Below are positions 14,600 to 25,266 of a DNA stretch of 64,000 nucleotides, in pieces. The stretch's first letter is position 1. Each line of letters begins with the position of its first letter. The stretch is from contig NZ_JOCQ01000007.1 of NCBI RefSeq assembly GCF_000720725.1, forward strand, positions 1-64,000. Reading direction: 5' to 3'. The DNA is from Streptomyces rimosus subsp. rimosus. GTDB lineage: Bacteria > Actinomycetota > Actinomycetes > Streptomycetales > Streptomycetaceae. Position numbers and translations under genes: made by a program. The notes beneath the pieces were generated by a model that had not been told where the DNA came from, made no database searches, and saw nothing but the letters and a program-made list of their open reading frames with translations.

Positions 14600-16602
14600 C
14601 GGCTCGTCTCCTCGTCGTCCGTCGTTCCGGCGGCCGGCGCTCCCGGCCCGGAAGGCGCGGCCTCCGCCGCCAGTTCCTCTTCCGCCAGGTACTTCGCCAG
14701 TTCGTCCCGCTCGAACAGCTCCAGCAGGTCGGGCCGGATCGGCGGGGTCTCGCGGCGGGTGAGGCGGATCTGCCCGGTGGCCGGGTCCTGCGGCGGGGAG
14801 TCCGGGCCGCCGTCGGCCAGTTCGCAGACCAGGTTGATCCGGCGCCAGCGCCGGTCCATCTCCGGGTAGTCGTCCCGGGTGTGCCCGCCGCGGGATTCCC
14901 TGCGCTCCAGCGCCGCCCGCGCCACGCACTCGCTGACCAGCAGCATGTTGCGCAGATCGATGGCCAGGTGCCAGCCGGGGTTGTACTGCCGGTGGCCCTC
15001 GACCCCGGCCCGTCGGGCCCGTACCCGCAGGTCGGCGAGGCGTTCCAGGGCCTCTTCCATCTCGCCCTGCCTGCGGATGATGCCGACCAGGTCGTTCATC
15101 GACTGCTGGAGTTCCTGATGGAGGGTGTACGGGTTCTCGGCGGGGCGCCCGGCGTGCTGCGCGTCGGGCCCCTCGGCGCTGAACGGGCGCAGCGCCTCGG
15201 CCTCGGCCGCGTCGAGCTGGAGCGGGTCGGCGGTGGGGCGTACGGTGCGGGAGCGGGCGTACTCGGCCGCGTACAGGCCCGCCCGGCGGCCGAAGACCAG
15301 CAGGTCGGAGAGGGAGTTGCCGCCGAGCCGGTTGGAGCCGTGCATCCCGCCGGCCACCTCGCCGGCGGCGAACAGGCCCGGCACGCCGGTGGCCGCCGCG
15401 GTGTCCGGATCGACCTCCACGCCGCCCATCACGTAGTGGCAGGTCGGCCCGACCTCCATCGCCTCGGCGGTGATGTCCACGTCCGCCAGCTCCTTGAACT
15501 GGTGGTGCATGGACGGCAGCCGCCGCCGGATCACCTCGGCCGGCATCCGCGTGGACACATCGAGGAAGACACCGCCGTGCGGGGAGCCGCGGCCCGCCTT
15601 GACCTCGGCGTTGATGGCCCGCGCGACCTCGTCGCGGGGGAGCAGCTCGGGCGGACGGCGGTTGTGGTCCGGGTCCTCGTACCAGCGGTCGCCCTCGGCC
15701 TCGGACTGCGCGTACTTCTCCTTGAACACGTCCGGGATGTAGTCGAACATGAAGCGCTTGCCGTCGCTGTTGCGCAGCACCCCGCCGTCGCCGCGTACCG
15801 ACTCGGTGACGAGGATGCCCTTGACGGACGGCGGCCAGACCATGCCCGTCGGGTGGAACTGGACGAACTCCATGTTGATCAGCGGCGCCCCGGCGAGCAG
15901 TGCGAGCGCGTGCCCGTCACCGGTGTACTCCCAGGAGTTGGAGGTCACCTTGAAGGACTTGCCGATGCCGCCGGTGGCCAGCACCACCGACGGCGCCTGG
16001 AGGACGAAGAAGCGGCCGGACTCACGCTCGTAGCAGAACGCGCCGGCCACCCGGTTCTCGTCCTTGAGGACACGGGTGACGGTGCACTCCTGGAACACCT
16101 TCAATCGCGCGTCGTAGGCGCCGAGTTCGCGTTCGTCCTCCTGCTGGAGGGAGACGATCTTCTGCTGGAGGGTACGGATCAGCTCCAGGCCCGTACGGTC
16201 GCCGACGTGCGCCAGGCGCGGGTACTCGTGGCCGCCGAAGTTGCGCTGTGAGATCCGCCCGTCCGGGGTGCGGTCGAACAGCGCACCCCAGGTCTCCAGC
16301 TCCCACACCCGCTGCGGCGCCTCGCGGGCGTGCAGCTCCGCCATCCGCCAGTGGTTGAGGAACTTGCCGCCGCGCATGGTGTCGCGGAAGTGCACCTGCC
16401 AGTTGTCGCCCTCGTTGACGTTGCCCATGCTGGCCGCGATGCCGCCCTCGGCCATCACCGTATGTGCCTTGCCGAACAGCGACTTGCAGATCACGGCCGT
16501 CCGCATGCCCTGCTCCCGGGCCTCGATGGCGGCGCGCAGCCCGGCTCCGCCCGCGCCCACCACGACGACGTCCCACTCCTGCCGGTCCAGCTGCGTCATC
16601 AC
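14596..16602 (-). CDS. sdhA: Succinate dehydrogenase/fumarate reductase flavoprotein subunit
   Basis: 668 aa, normal size. N-terminal FAD-binding VVVGAGGAGLRAA; covalent-FAD histidine H47 in KAHTVMAEGG; substrate site HPTGMVWP; HGSNRLGGNSL and SDLLVFGRRAG near the flavin. Oxidises succinate or reduces fumarate on the inner face of the membrane. GTG 16602 and ATG 16599 both fit the GGAAGG site; the choice is open. The C-terminal 30 residues are Ala/Glu/Pro-rich and probably disordered. Confidence 0.95.
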   Translation of the reverse strand: MMTQLDRQEWDVVVVGAGGAGLRAAIEAREQGMRTAVICKSLFGKAHTVMAEGGIAASMGNVNEGDNWQVHFRDTMRGGKFLNHWRMAELHAREAPQRVWELETWGALFDRTPDGRISQRNFGGHEYPRLAHVGDRTGLELIRTLQQKIVSLQQEDERELGAYDARLKVFQECTVTRVLKDENRVAGAFCYERESGRFFVLQAPSVVLATGGIGKSFKVTSNSWEYTGDGHALALLAGAPLINMEFVQFHPTGMVWPPSVKGILVTESVRGDGGVLRNSDGKRFMFDYIPDVFKEKYAQSEAEGDRWYEDPDHNRRPPELLPRDEVARAINAEVKAGRGSPHGGVFLDVSTRMPAEVIRRRLPSMHHQFKELADVDITAEAMEVGPTCHYVMGGVEVDPDTAAATGVPGLFAAGEVAGGMHGSNRLGGNSLSDLLVFGRRAGLYAAEYARSRTVRPTADPLQLDAAEAEALRPFSAEGPDAQHAGRPAENPYTLHQELQQSMNDLVGIIRRQGEMEEALERLADLRVRARRAGVEGHRQYNPGWHLAIDLRNMLLVSECVARAALERRESRGGHTRDDYPEMDRRWRRINLVCELADGGPDSPPQDPATGQIRLTRRETPPIRPDLLELFERDELAKYLAEEELAAEAAPSGPGAPAAGTTDDEETSR

Positions 16603-16614
16603 CAGGCACCCTTC

Positions 16615-17475
16615 CTAGAAGAACCGCGGGTCGTCGAAGACCCCGGTGGCGAGCAGGAAGACGTAGAAGTCGGCGGCGGCCACGCTGATCAGCGAGGCCC
16701 AGGCGAGCGCCGCGTGCCGTGCGTTGAGCTTGCCGACCCAGCCCCACAGGCGGTAGCGCACCGGGTGTTTGGAGAAGTGCCGCAGCCGGCCGCCGATGAT
16801 GTGCCGGCAGGAGTGGCAGGAGATCGTGTACGCCCAGATCAGGGCGATGTTGACGACGAAGACCACGGTGCCCAGGCCCATGTGGCCCCACTCGTAGTCG
16901 GCGTCGCGGAAGGTGAGCGCCGTGTCGTAGGTGAGGATGCCCGCCACGACCACCGCGAAGTAGAAGAAGTAGCGGTGGATGTTCTGGAGGATCAGGGGGA
17001 AGCGGGTCTCGCCGGTGTACTTCTTGTGCGGTTCGGCGACCGCGCAGGCAGGCGGCGAGGACCAGAAGCCGCGGTAGTACGCCTTGCGGTAGTAGTAGCA
17101 GGTCAGCCGGAAGCCCAGCGGGAAGATCAGGATGAGCAGCGCGGGGGACAGGCCCCACCAGCCGCCGAAGATCTCCCAGTTGGGGCCGCCGCGCATCGGG
17201 TGGCAGTTCTCCGCCAGGCACGGCGAGTAGAACGGCGAGACGTAGGGGGCGGCGTAGTAGTCCGCGTTCGCGAACGCCCGCCACGTCGAGTAGACGACGA
17301 AGGCGAACAGGCCCGCCGCGGTCGTGGCGGGGTACAGCCACCAGCGGTCGGTGCGCAGGTGGCGGGCGGGTATCGCGGCGCGCGAAGGGGCGTGCACTCC
17401 GGTGCTGTACGGGCCGGACGCGCCGTTCGCGCCGCGTGCGTCGGTATGCGGTTGGGGTTCGGTGCCAGTGGCCAA
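16615..17475 (-). CDS. Succinate dehydrogenase membrane anchor subunit
   Basis: 286 aa from TTG 17475 (GGAGA six bases upstream). About five hydrophobic helices: ATTAAGLFAFVVYSTW, SPALLILIFPLGFRL, YFFYFAVVVAGILTY, GTVVFVVNIALIWAY and LISVAAADFYVFLL. Its position before sdhA/sdhB makes it the quinone-reactive anchor; no second anchor gene follows, so one large protein does both jobs. Helix histidines (RHLRT, NIHRYFFYF, CHSCRH) are candidate haem ligands. The CHSCRH motif and a periplasmic-looking CLAENCHPM pair are unusual for classical SdhC. Haem content is inferred only. Confidence 0.82.
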   Translation of the reverse strand: MATGTEPQPHTDARGANGASGPYSTGVHAPSRAAIPARHLRTDRWWLYPATTAAGLFAFVVYSTWRAFANADYYAAPYVSPFYSPCLAENCHPMRGGPNWEIFGGWWGLSPALLILIFPLGFRLTCYYYRKAYYRGFWSSPPACAVAEPHKKYTGETRFPLILQNIHRYFFYFAVVVAGILTYDTALTFRDADYEWGHMGLGTVVFVVNIALIWAYTISCHSCRHIIGGRLRHFSKHPVRYRLWGWVGKLNARHAALAWASLISVAAADFYVFLLATGVFDDPRFF

Positions 17476-17543
17476 CGTCGGTCTCCGTGGACGGCTGTCT
17501 GGGGTGGGACGGGTGGCGCTCAGCGGCGGTACGGGGGCGTGCC

Positions 17544-17861
17544 CTACGGCGTCCGGCGGCCGAGGGAGCCGAGCCCCTCGTCCTCCGCGCCGGCCCACAG
17601 GGCGGTGTCGTACGGTGCGTCCGGGATGGTCACCATCTCGGGGCCCGGTACGGGGACGGGCCCGCCGCACGCGGGCCGCTCGCGGGGCGGTCCGGCGGCG
17701 CCCTCCCGCAGCAGTTGCAGGCTTTCGCGCAAATGATCCGTGTCGCTGCGCACCCGGCGTATGTCCAGGCCGCCGCCGACCCGTTGCTCCAGTCGTCCGA
17801 CCGACCGTTCCAGGTCGTCCAAGTTGCGCTGAACAGCCGTCAGGTCGTCCTGAAGTGACAT
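17544..17861 (-). CDS. Hypothetical coiled-coil protein, 105 aa
   Basis: ATG at 17861 with GGAGGTGAGG upstream. The first 60 residues are a heptad-like coiled coil (LTAVQRNLDDLERSVGRLEQ, then RVRSDTDHLRESLQLL); the rest is Gly/Pro-rich and disordered-looking. Same strand and 68 bases upstream of the anchor gene, so it may be the first gene of the sdh transcript. No function recognised. Confidence 0.7.
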   Translation of the reverse strand: MSLQDDLTAVQRNLDDLERSVGRLEQRVGGGLDIRRVRSDTDHLRESLQLLREGAAGPPRERPACGGPVPVPGPEMVTIPDAPYDTALWAGAEDEGLGSLGRRTP

Positions 17862-18365
17862 GACTTGCCTCACCTCCGCGGGTGTGGTCGGCACCGTTCC
17901 GCGCGGCCCCGGAGCCCGGTCCGGGTGCAGCGGCGTGCGCCTGCGAGTGTCGCGCGTCACAGTCGCGATTGGGAAGGGATCTGCCGCGATTGCGGAACCG
18001 GACCGGCGTGTTTCGGCGGGTGTGCGCCGTCGGTCCGTACGGCGGGACGTGCGTTTGTACGGCGGCGCGTACGCCCGCGGGCGCCGGCCCCTACGCTCTC
18101 TCCCCGCGTGGCCCGTCCGGCCGGGGCCGGACGGTCTCGCGCACGAGGTCCCGCGCGCGCCGGGACCGCCGCCGCAGCGGCGGCGGTTGGGCCGGGCGGG
18201 TGGCCTTCCCGGCCGTGGCCGACGTGTCGCCCGCACGCACGGGGGCCGGTCGCCTTCAGTGGTGGAGCCATAGATGTGATGAGCCGCAAAGTCGGCCGAA
18301 CGTGATCCGTGGTCCCGCGGCCCGCCGCGGTGGCCCGGCGCGGGCGAGCCCCGGAGGTATTCGTG
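17862..18365. other. Divergent intergenic region, 504 bases
   Basis: Separates the minus-strand sdh group from the plus-strand lipoprotein gene and must hold both promoters. Very G+C rich, with several CGTACG words and a TACGCT box near 18091. The last 120 bases before the lipoprotein gene contain CATAGATGTGATG. No RNA gene or small ORF with a good start seen. Confidence 0.4.
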
Positions 18366-20753
18366 ATGATCCACCCCGTCAGGCCCGGCGGTGCGGCCTG
18401 CCGCAGGCGCCGCTGCGCCGCGCTCCTCGTCGCGGGGGTGCTGCTGCCGCTGCCGGTGCTGACCGGCTGCGGCGGGGGCGACGACGCCGAGGAGGCCGCC
18501 CCCGGCGGCCAGGACATCGCGGCCGCCGCCCGCGGCCAGGTGCGCCAGGGCGGCACGCTGCGCTGGGCGGTGGACGCCGTGCCCGGCACCCTGAACGCCT
18601 TCCAGGCGCGCGCGGACGCCGCCACGCGGCGCGTCACCGACGCCGTACTGCCCCGGCTGTTCACCCTGGACCAGCGCGGCCGGCCGCAGCGCAACGCGGA
18701 TTACCTGGCCGCCGCCGACGTCACCGACCGCGAACCCCGCCAGACCGTCGTCTACAAGATCAACCCGAAGGCCCGGTGGAGCGGCGGACGCGCCGTCGGC
18801 CCGGAGGACTTCGCCGCCCAGTGGAACGCGCTGCGCGGCAAGGACAACGCGTACTGGAGCGCGCGCAACGCCGGGTACGACCGGATCGAGAAGGTCGAGC
18901 AGGGCGGCAGCGCGCGCGAGGTCAAGGTGACCTTCGCCAAGCCGTACGCCGACTGGAAGTCGCTGTTCACGCCGCTGTACCCGAAGAGCGTGATGGGCGA
19001 CGCGCGTGCCTTCAACGACGGCGCGCGCGAACAGCTGAAGGAGACGGCCGGACCGTTCGCGGTGCGGGAGCGTGACGAACAGGCGGGCACCCTCACCCTC
19101 GCCCGCGACCCGAAGTGGTGGGGCGCGCCCGCCAAGCTGGACACGGTGGTGCTGACGGCGGTGCCGCGCGACAAGCGGGCCGCGGCGCTGGCCGCCGGGA
19201 CGGTCGACCTGGCCGAGGTGGACCCGGACGACGCCCGCAGGATCACCGCGGCGGGCCGGCCCGCGCCGTCCGGTTCGGCGGGCACCGCGTCCCGCAAGGC
19301 CGAGTCGCCGGGCGGGGGATCGCCGGGCGCCGGTTCGGCGGGTGCGGGTTCGCCGGGCGCCGGGGCGCCCGACCGGGCCTCGCAAGCCGGGCGCGCCGAG
19401 GGCGCGGAGAACGACGCCGAGCGCTCCCCGGCCACGGGCGGCGACGACGTACCACCGCGCCGCGCGGCCACCGCCGAGCAGGAGGCGCTGCGCGCCTACA
19501 CCGTCCGCAAGGCCCTCGAACCCGCCTACACGCAGCTCGCCCTCAACGGCAGCACCAACCCGCTCAACGACGAGCGGGTGCGCCGCGCGGTGGCCCGTGC
19601 CATCGACCGGCAGAAGCTGGCCGACAGCGTGCTCAAGCCGCTCGGCCTGCCGAACCGCCCGCTCGGCAGCCACCTGCTGATGGCGGGCCAGCCCGGCTAC
19701 GCGGACCACAGCGGCGCCCTCGGCGGACCGGACACCGGCGCCGCGCGGGCGATGCTGGCGGACGCGGGCTGGCGGGCGCCGGGCGGCACGGCCCGGCCGC
19801 GGAAGCCGGACGAGAAGGTGGACGCCGGACACGACGACGACAAGGGCGGCGACGTGGTCCGGGCGGGCACCGTACCGACGACGCCGCTGGCCTCGGCCGG
19901 GGTGCGGGCCGCCGACCTCCAGCGGTCCACGCTGCTGCGGCAGAGCGCCGTCTTCTACAAGACCGCTGCCGCCGACCGGCGCACCACCGCCGAGGGCGAC
20001 ACGGCCGCCGCCGCGTACGCGGACTACCGGCGCTACGAGATGCTGGCGGCCAACGCGCTGAGCGTCGCCGAGATGATCGAGGTGGCTCCCGCGCCCGGCG
20101 GCGTACGGACTCCGTACGGGAACGCCGGAGCGGGCCGGGCGGCCGACGGCAAGCCGGCCGGCGCGGACGCCCTGGCGCTCACCGGCCCGGCCGACCCCGC
20201 CGCGGGCGGCCCGGCCGCCGTGAAGAAGGACGGCAAGCCGCTCGCCCTGCGCTTCGTGCTGCCGGACGGGCCCGGCTCCGAGCGGCTGCGCACGGTGGCC
20301 GACCGGATCTCCGGGATGCTCGCCCGGATCGGGGTGCAGACCGTCGTCCAGAAGGTGCCGGACAAGAGCTATTTCGAGGACCACATCGCCGCCGGCGACT
20401 TCGACCTGGCGCTCTACACCTGGCCCGGCTCCGCCTACCCGGCCACCGACGGCCGCCCGATCTACGCCAAGCCGCAGCCCGCGGCCGACGGCAGCCTGAC
20501 CGTCGAGCAGAACTACACCCGGGTCGGCACCGACCACATCGACCAGCTCTTCGACCAGGCGGCGGCCGAGCTGGACGAGGACGCCTCCCGCGAGCTGGTC
20601 GAACGCGCCGACGCCCGGATCTGGGCGGCGGCCGGCTCGGTACCGCTCTACCAGCGCCCCGAGGTGGTCGCGGCGAAGAAGAACCTGGTCAACGCGGGTG
20701 CCTTCGGGTTCTCGACGCCGCGCTACCAGGACATCGGCTACCGGAAGGGCTGA
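18366..20753 (+). CDS. Orphan family-5 solute-binding lipoprotein, enlarged
   Basis: 795 aa, about 250 longer than usual for peptide-binding SBP_bac_5 proteins. Lipoprotein signal: Arg-rich start, hydrophobic LLVAGVLLPLP, lipobox LTGC with Cys35. Family-5 hallmarks: QGGTLRWAVDAVPGTLN, FTLDQRG, NAYWSARNAGYDRIEKV, and AVARAIDRQKLAD followed by VLKPLGLPNRPLG. The extra length is low complexity: a Gly/Ala/Ser/Pro stretch at bases 19255-19470 and an Asp/Lys-rich one near 19790-19870. No permease or ATPase gene adjoins it, so it may share the importers downstream or act as a receptor. ATG 18366 fits GGAGG; GTG 18363 possible. Confidence 0.88.
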   Translation: MIHPVRPGGAACRRRRCAALLVAGVLLPLPVLTGCGGGDDAEEAAPGGQDIAAAARGQVRQGGTLRWAVDAVPGTLNAFQARADAATRRVTDAVLPRLFTLDQRGRPQRNADYLAAADVTDREPRQTVVYKINPKARWSGGRAVGPEDFAAQWNALRGKDNAYWSARNAGYDRIEKVEQGGSAREVKVTFAKPYADWKSLFTPLYPKSVMGDARAFNDGAREQLKETAGPFAVRERDEQAGTLTLARDPKWWGAPAKLDTVVLTAVPRDKRAAALAAGTVDLAEVDPDDARRITAAGRPAPSGSAGTASRKAESPGGGSPGAGSAGAGSPGAGAPDRASQAGRAEGAENDAERSPATGGDDVPPRRAATAEQEALRAYTVRKALEPAYTQLALNGSTNPLNDERVRRAVARAIDRQKLADSVLKPLGLPNRPLGSHLLMAGQPGYADHSGALGGPDTGAARAMLADAGWRAPGGTARPRKPDEKVDAGHDDDKGGDVVRAGTVPTTPLASAGVRAADLQRSTLLRQSAVFYKTAAADRRTTAEGDTAAAAYADYRRYEMLAANALSVAEMIEVAPAPGGVRTPYGNAGAGRAADGKPAGADALALTGPADPAAGGPAAVKKDGKPLALRFVLPDGPGSERLRTVADRISGMLARIGVQTVVQKVPDKSYFEDHIAAGDFDLALYTWPGSAYPATDGRPIYAKPQPAADGSLTVEQNYTRVGTDHIDQLFDQAAAELDEDASRELVERADARIWAAAGSVPLYQRPEVVAAKKNLVNAGAFGFSTPRYQDIGYRKG

Positions 20754-20774
20754 CGGCGGACTGCGACTGACACC

Positions 20775-20818
20775 GCGGGACGGCCGCCCCGGACGATCAC
20801 CCGGGGTGGCCGTCCCGC
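20775..20818 (+). terminator. Stem-loop after orphan binding protein
   Basis: 18-base arms (20775-20792 with 20801-20818; one G-T pair) around an 8-base loop, 22 bases after the stop. No T-run. The following 318 bases before typA hold the typA promoter region (the lower-G+C ATTCCCGTTCGGATTAGC near 20965 is the likely core) and no gene. Confidence 0.75.
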
Positions 20819-21136
20819 AGCCGTACGGTCAGGTCGCGGGCGCCCGTCCCCGCGCCGTGACGGTCGGGTCGCGTGCCCCCGTCCCACCGCCGCGAGGACG
20901 GGTGACGTGCACCCGTCACCCGTCCGGCCGGGCGGGGAACGACAGGTGCCCAACCGGTGCACGATTCCCGTTCGGATTAGCATCGCCGCAGGTCAGAGCC
21001 GGTCCGCGCAACCTGGGGCGGCCGATGCCGCCCCGGCCACGTACCATGGGGTGAGGCCGTGGCGTCTTCATGCCCGGCAGGCACACGTACCGGACCGTAC
21101 GTGCAGCCATCCACGATCCGGGAGAAGCGCCGCAGT

Positions 21137-23041
<1,905 letters not shown>

Positions 23042-23091
23042 TCCGTCACGCCGGGTAACTCCCGGCGTACGACCGGCGATTACGCTCCGAG

Positions 23092-23134
23092 AGCGCCCCA
23101 TCGGATTCACCGTCCGATGGGGCGCTTTCCGTTT
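23092..23134 (+). terminator. typA terminator
   Basis: Perfect 14-base arms AGCGCCCCATCGGA (23092-23105) and TCCGATGGGGCGCT (23113-23126), a 7-base loop, then TTCCGTTT. One of the few here with a T-rich tail. Confidence 0.85.
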
Positions 23135-23515
23135 CCCGTCCTGGTGCAGCTGTTATCGCAATGGAACGCAATGAGTCAACAAGATTTCGGTTGCGATCCG
23201 GCCATGGTGAGTCCGAATTGCGGACGAAGATCGTGATGTGGTGCGCCGACAGTCCGTTTCGTTACCGTCTGGATGGTTTGGTTTGTCCGGATTCCGAACT
23301 TCCGGAAAACGGATGTGACCAAACCGAGACCCCTTACACGTGGTTTATGGGGCGAAGGTGACTGAGACTGGGGTGCATTGAGCTCGGGTCAATGGGTCAC
23401 GCGCTGTGGGGAGCGCCGACTCACGAGCAGCAGGGGCTGGTCGCTGGCTGTCAGGGGTGTCAGCTGCGGGCAGCTCCTTTCCATGAAGTGAATGGACTCA
23501 TGAGGAGGCAGTCCC
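23135..23515 (+). promoter_or_regulatory. Promoter/leader region of importer A with inverted repeats
   Basis: 381 bases, clearly less G+C-rich than surroundings. Contains GGTTTGGT (23275-23282) pairing with ACCAAACC (23318-23325); between them lie two TCCGGA palindromes and TTCCGAACTTCCGGAA. Near 23460, AGCTGC…GCAGCT can fold close to the start. A 66-codon open frame at 23161 lacks coding signs. The upstream arrangement suggests a bound operator or folded 5' leader controlling cluster A. Confidence 0.55.
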
Positions 23516-25144
23516 ATGCGCGGTGCCAAGAGCGCCACCTGGATCGCAGGGGCGATAGCCATCGCCCTGTCGGCGACGGCGTGCGGTGGAAGCAGCGGTG
23601 GTTCGGGTGCTCAGGCCGGTTTCGTCCGGGCCAACTGGGGTGACCCGCAGAACCCGCTGGAGCCCGCGAACACCAATGAGGTGCTCGGCGGCAAGGTGCT
23701 GGACCAGATCTTCATGAATCTGAAGGAGTACGACCCCAAGACCGGCGAGGCGAAGAACGCCGCCGCCGAGTCCATCGAGACCACGGACGCCCAGAACTTC
23801 ACCATCAAGATCAAGAAGGGTCTGAAGTTCTCCAACGGCGAGGCGCTCACCGCCAAGTCGTTCGTGGACGCCTGGAACTACGCGGCGCTGGCCACCAACA
23901 AGCAGAAGAACTCCTACTTCTTCTCCGACATCGAGGGCTACGACAAGACCTCGCCGGAGGACGGCAAGCCGACCGCCCAGACGCTGTCGGGCCTGAAGGT
24001 CGTGGACGACACCACCTTCACCGTCAAGCTCAGCAAGAAGTTCGGCACCTGGCCGGTCCGCCTGGGCTACAAGGCGTTCGCGCCGCTGCCCAAGCTGTTC
24101 TTCGACAAGCACGAGGAATACCTCAAGAAGCCGGTCGGCAACGGCCCGTACGCCGTCGAGTCGTACGAGCGGGGCAAGCTGATGAAGCTGGTTCCGAACG
24201 AGCACTACGCCGGTCAGCACAAGCCGAAGAACAAGGGCGTCCTGCTCCAGGTCTTCACCGACTCCAACGCCGCGTACGCCGCCCTCCAGGCCGGCAACCT
24301 CGATGTCGACGATGACATCCCGGCGGAGCAGATCAAGAACGCCAAGAACGACCTCAAGGGCAACTACTTCACCCAGCCCGCGGGTATCTACCAGGCCGTC
24401 ACCTTCCCGTTCTACAAGCCCGAGTGGAACAAGCCGGGGATGGAGAAGGTCCGCAAGGGCATCTCCATGGCGATCGACCGCAAGAGCATCACGGAGAAGA
24501 TCTACAACGGCACCCGTACGCCGATGGTCGACCTCACCGCCCCGGTGCTCGGCGAGGCCAACGGCTACGACAAGAACATGTGCGGCGATGTCTGCACCTA
24601 CAACCCGACCGAGGCCAAGAAGCTCATCCAAGAGGGCGGCGGCATCCCGGGCGGCAAGCTGACCATCAGCTACAACGCCGACAAGGACTCCCACAAGCAG
24701 TGGGCGGACGCGGCCTGCAACAGCATCAACCAGGTCCTCGGCGACGACAAGGCGTGCGTGGGCAACCCGGTCGGTACCTTCGGTGACTTCCGCAACCAGA
24801 TCACCAAGGGCGAGATGAACGGGCCGTTCCGCGCCGGCTGGCAGATGGACTACCCGCACATCGAGAACTTCCTCACCCCGCTGTACGCCACCGGGGCCAG
24901 CTCCAACGACGGCAAGTGGAGCAACAAGGAATTCGACAAGCTGATGGACGATGCCGCCGCCGAGACGGACATCAAGAAGGCCACCGAGATCTACAAGCAG
25001 GCCGAGAAGCTCGTCATCCAGGACGCGGTGAACATTCCGCTCTTCTACCAGAACGGCACCGTCGGCTGGTCGGAGAAGGTCTCCGACGTCGCGCTCAACC
25101 CCTTCAGCGTCCCTGTCTTCAGCGACATTCAGGTCAAGAGCTGA
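23516..25144 (+). CDS. Oligopeptide ABC importer A, binding lipoprotein
   Basis: 542 aa family-5 binding protein of an Opp/Dpp-type importer. Lipobox …SATAC with Cys23. Conserved WGDPQNPLEPANT start of the mature part, NFTIKIKKGLKFSNGE, KPVGNGPYAVESYERG, RKGISMAIDRKSI and IPLFYQNGTVGWSEKV. Lys-rich and almost entirely optimal codons, so probably abundant. ATG at 23516 follows GAGGAGGCAG. First gene of a five-gene operon; a small hairpin (25156-25172) and 122 bases separate it from the permease, a common way to make excess binding protein. Closely similar to the cluster B binding protein at 31853. Confidence 0.93.
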   Translation: MRGAKSATWIAGAIAIALSATACGGSSGGSGAQAGFVRANWGDPQNPLEPANTNEVLGGKVLDQIFMNLKEYDPKTGEAKNAAAESIETTDAQNFTIKIKKGLKFSNGEALTAKSFVDAWNYAALATNKQKNSYFFSDIEGYDKTSPEDGKPTAQTLSGLKVVDDTTFTVKLSKKFGTWPVRLGYKAFAPLPKLFFDKHEEYLKKPVGNGPYAVESYERGKLMKLVPNEHYAGQHKPKNKGVLLQVFTDSNAAYAALQAGNLDVDDDIPAEQIKNAKNDLKGNYFTQPAGIYQAVTFPFYKPEWNKPGMEKVRKGISMAIDRKSITEKIYNGTRTPMVDLTAPVLGEANGYDKNMCGDVCTYNPTEAKKLIQEGGGIPGGKLTISYNADKDSHKQWADAACNSINQVLGDDKACVGNPVGTFGDFRNQITKGEMNGPFRAGWQMDYPHIENFLTPLYATGASSNDGKWSNKEFDKLMDDAAAETDIKKATEIYKQAEKLVIQDAVNIPLFYQNGTVGWSEKVSDVALNPFSVPVFSDIQVKS

Positions 25145-25155
25145 TCCGACGCAGC

Positions 25156-25172
25156 CGCCCCTGAGCGGGGCG
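25156..25172 (+). promoter_or_regulatory. Small intercistronic hairpin, importer A
   Basis: CGCCCC, 5-base loop, GGGGCG, 11 bases after the binding-protein stop. A weak structure that may stabilise or end part of the message. Confidence 0.35.
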
Positions 25173-25266
25173 CGAAGAACATAACCGCTTACGGCGGCAG
25201 GGGGCAGTCGGTATCCGTCCACAACGGGTCCGGCTGCTCCCGCGTCGGCGCTTTCCTGGAGGACAC

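Noticed and set aside
23161..23361. 66-codon ORF before importer A
   Set aside because: No ribosome site, no codon bias, and it covers the inverted repeats that look regulatory.
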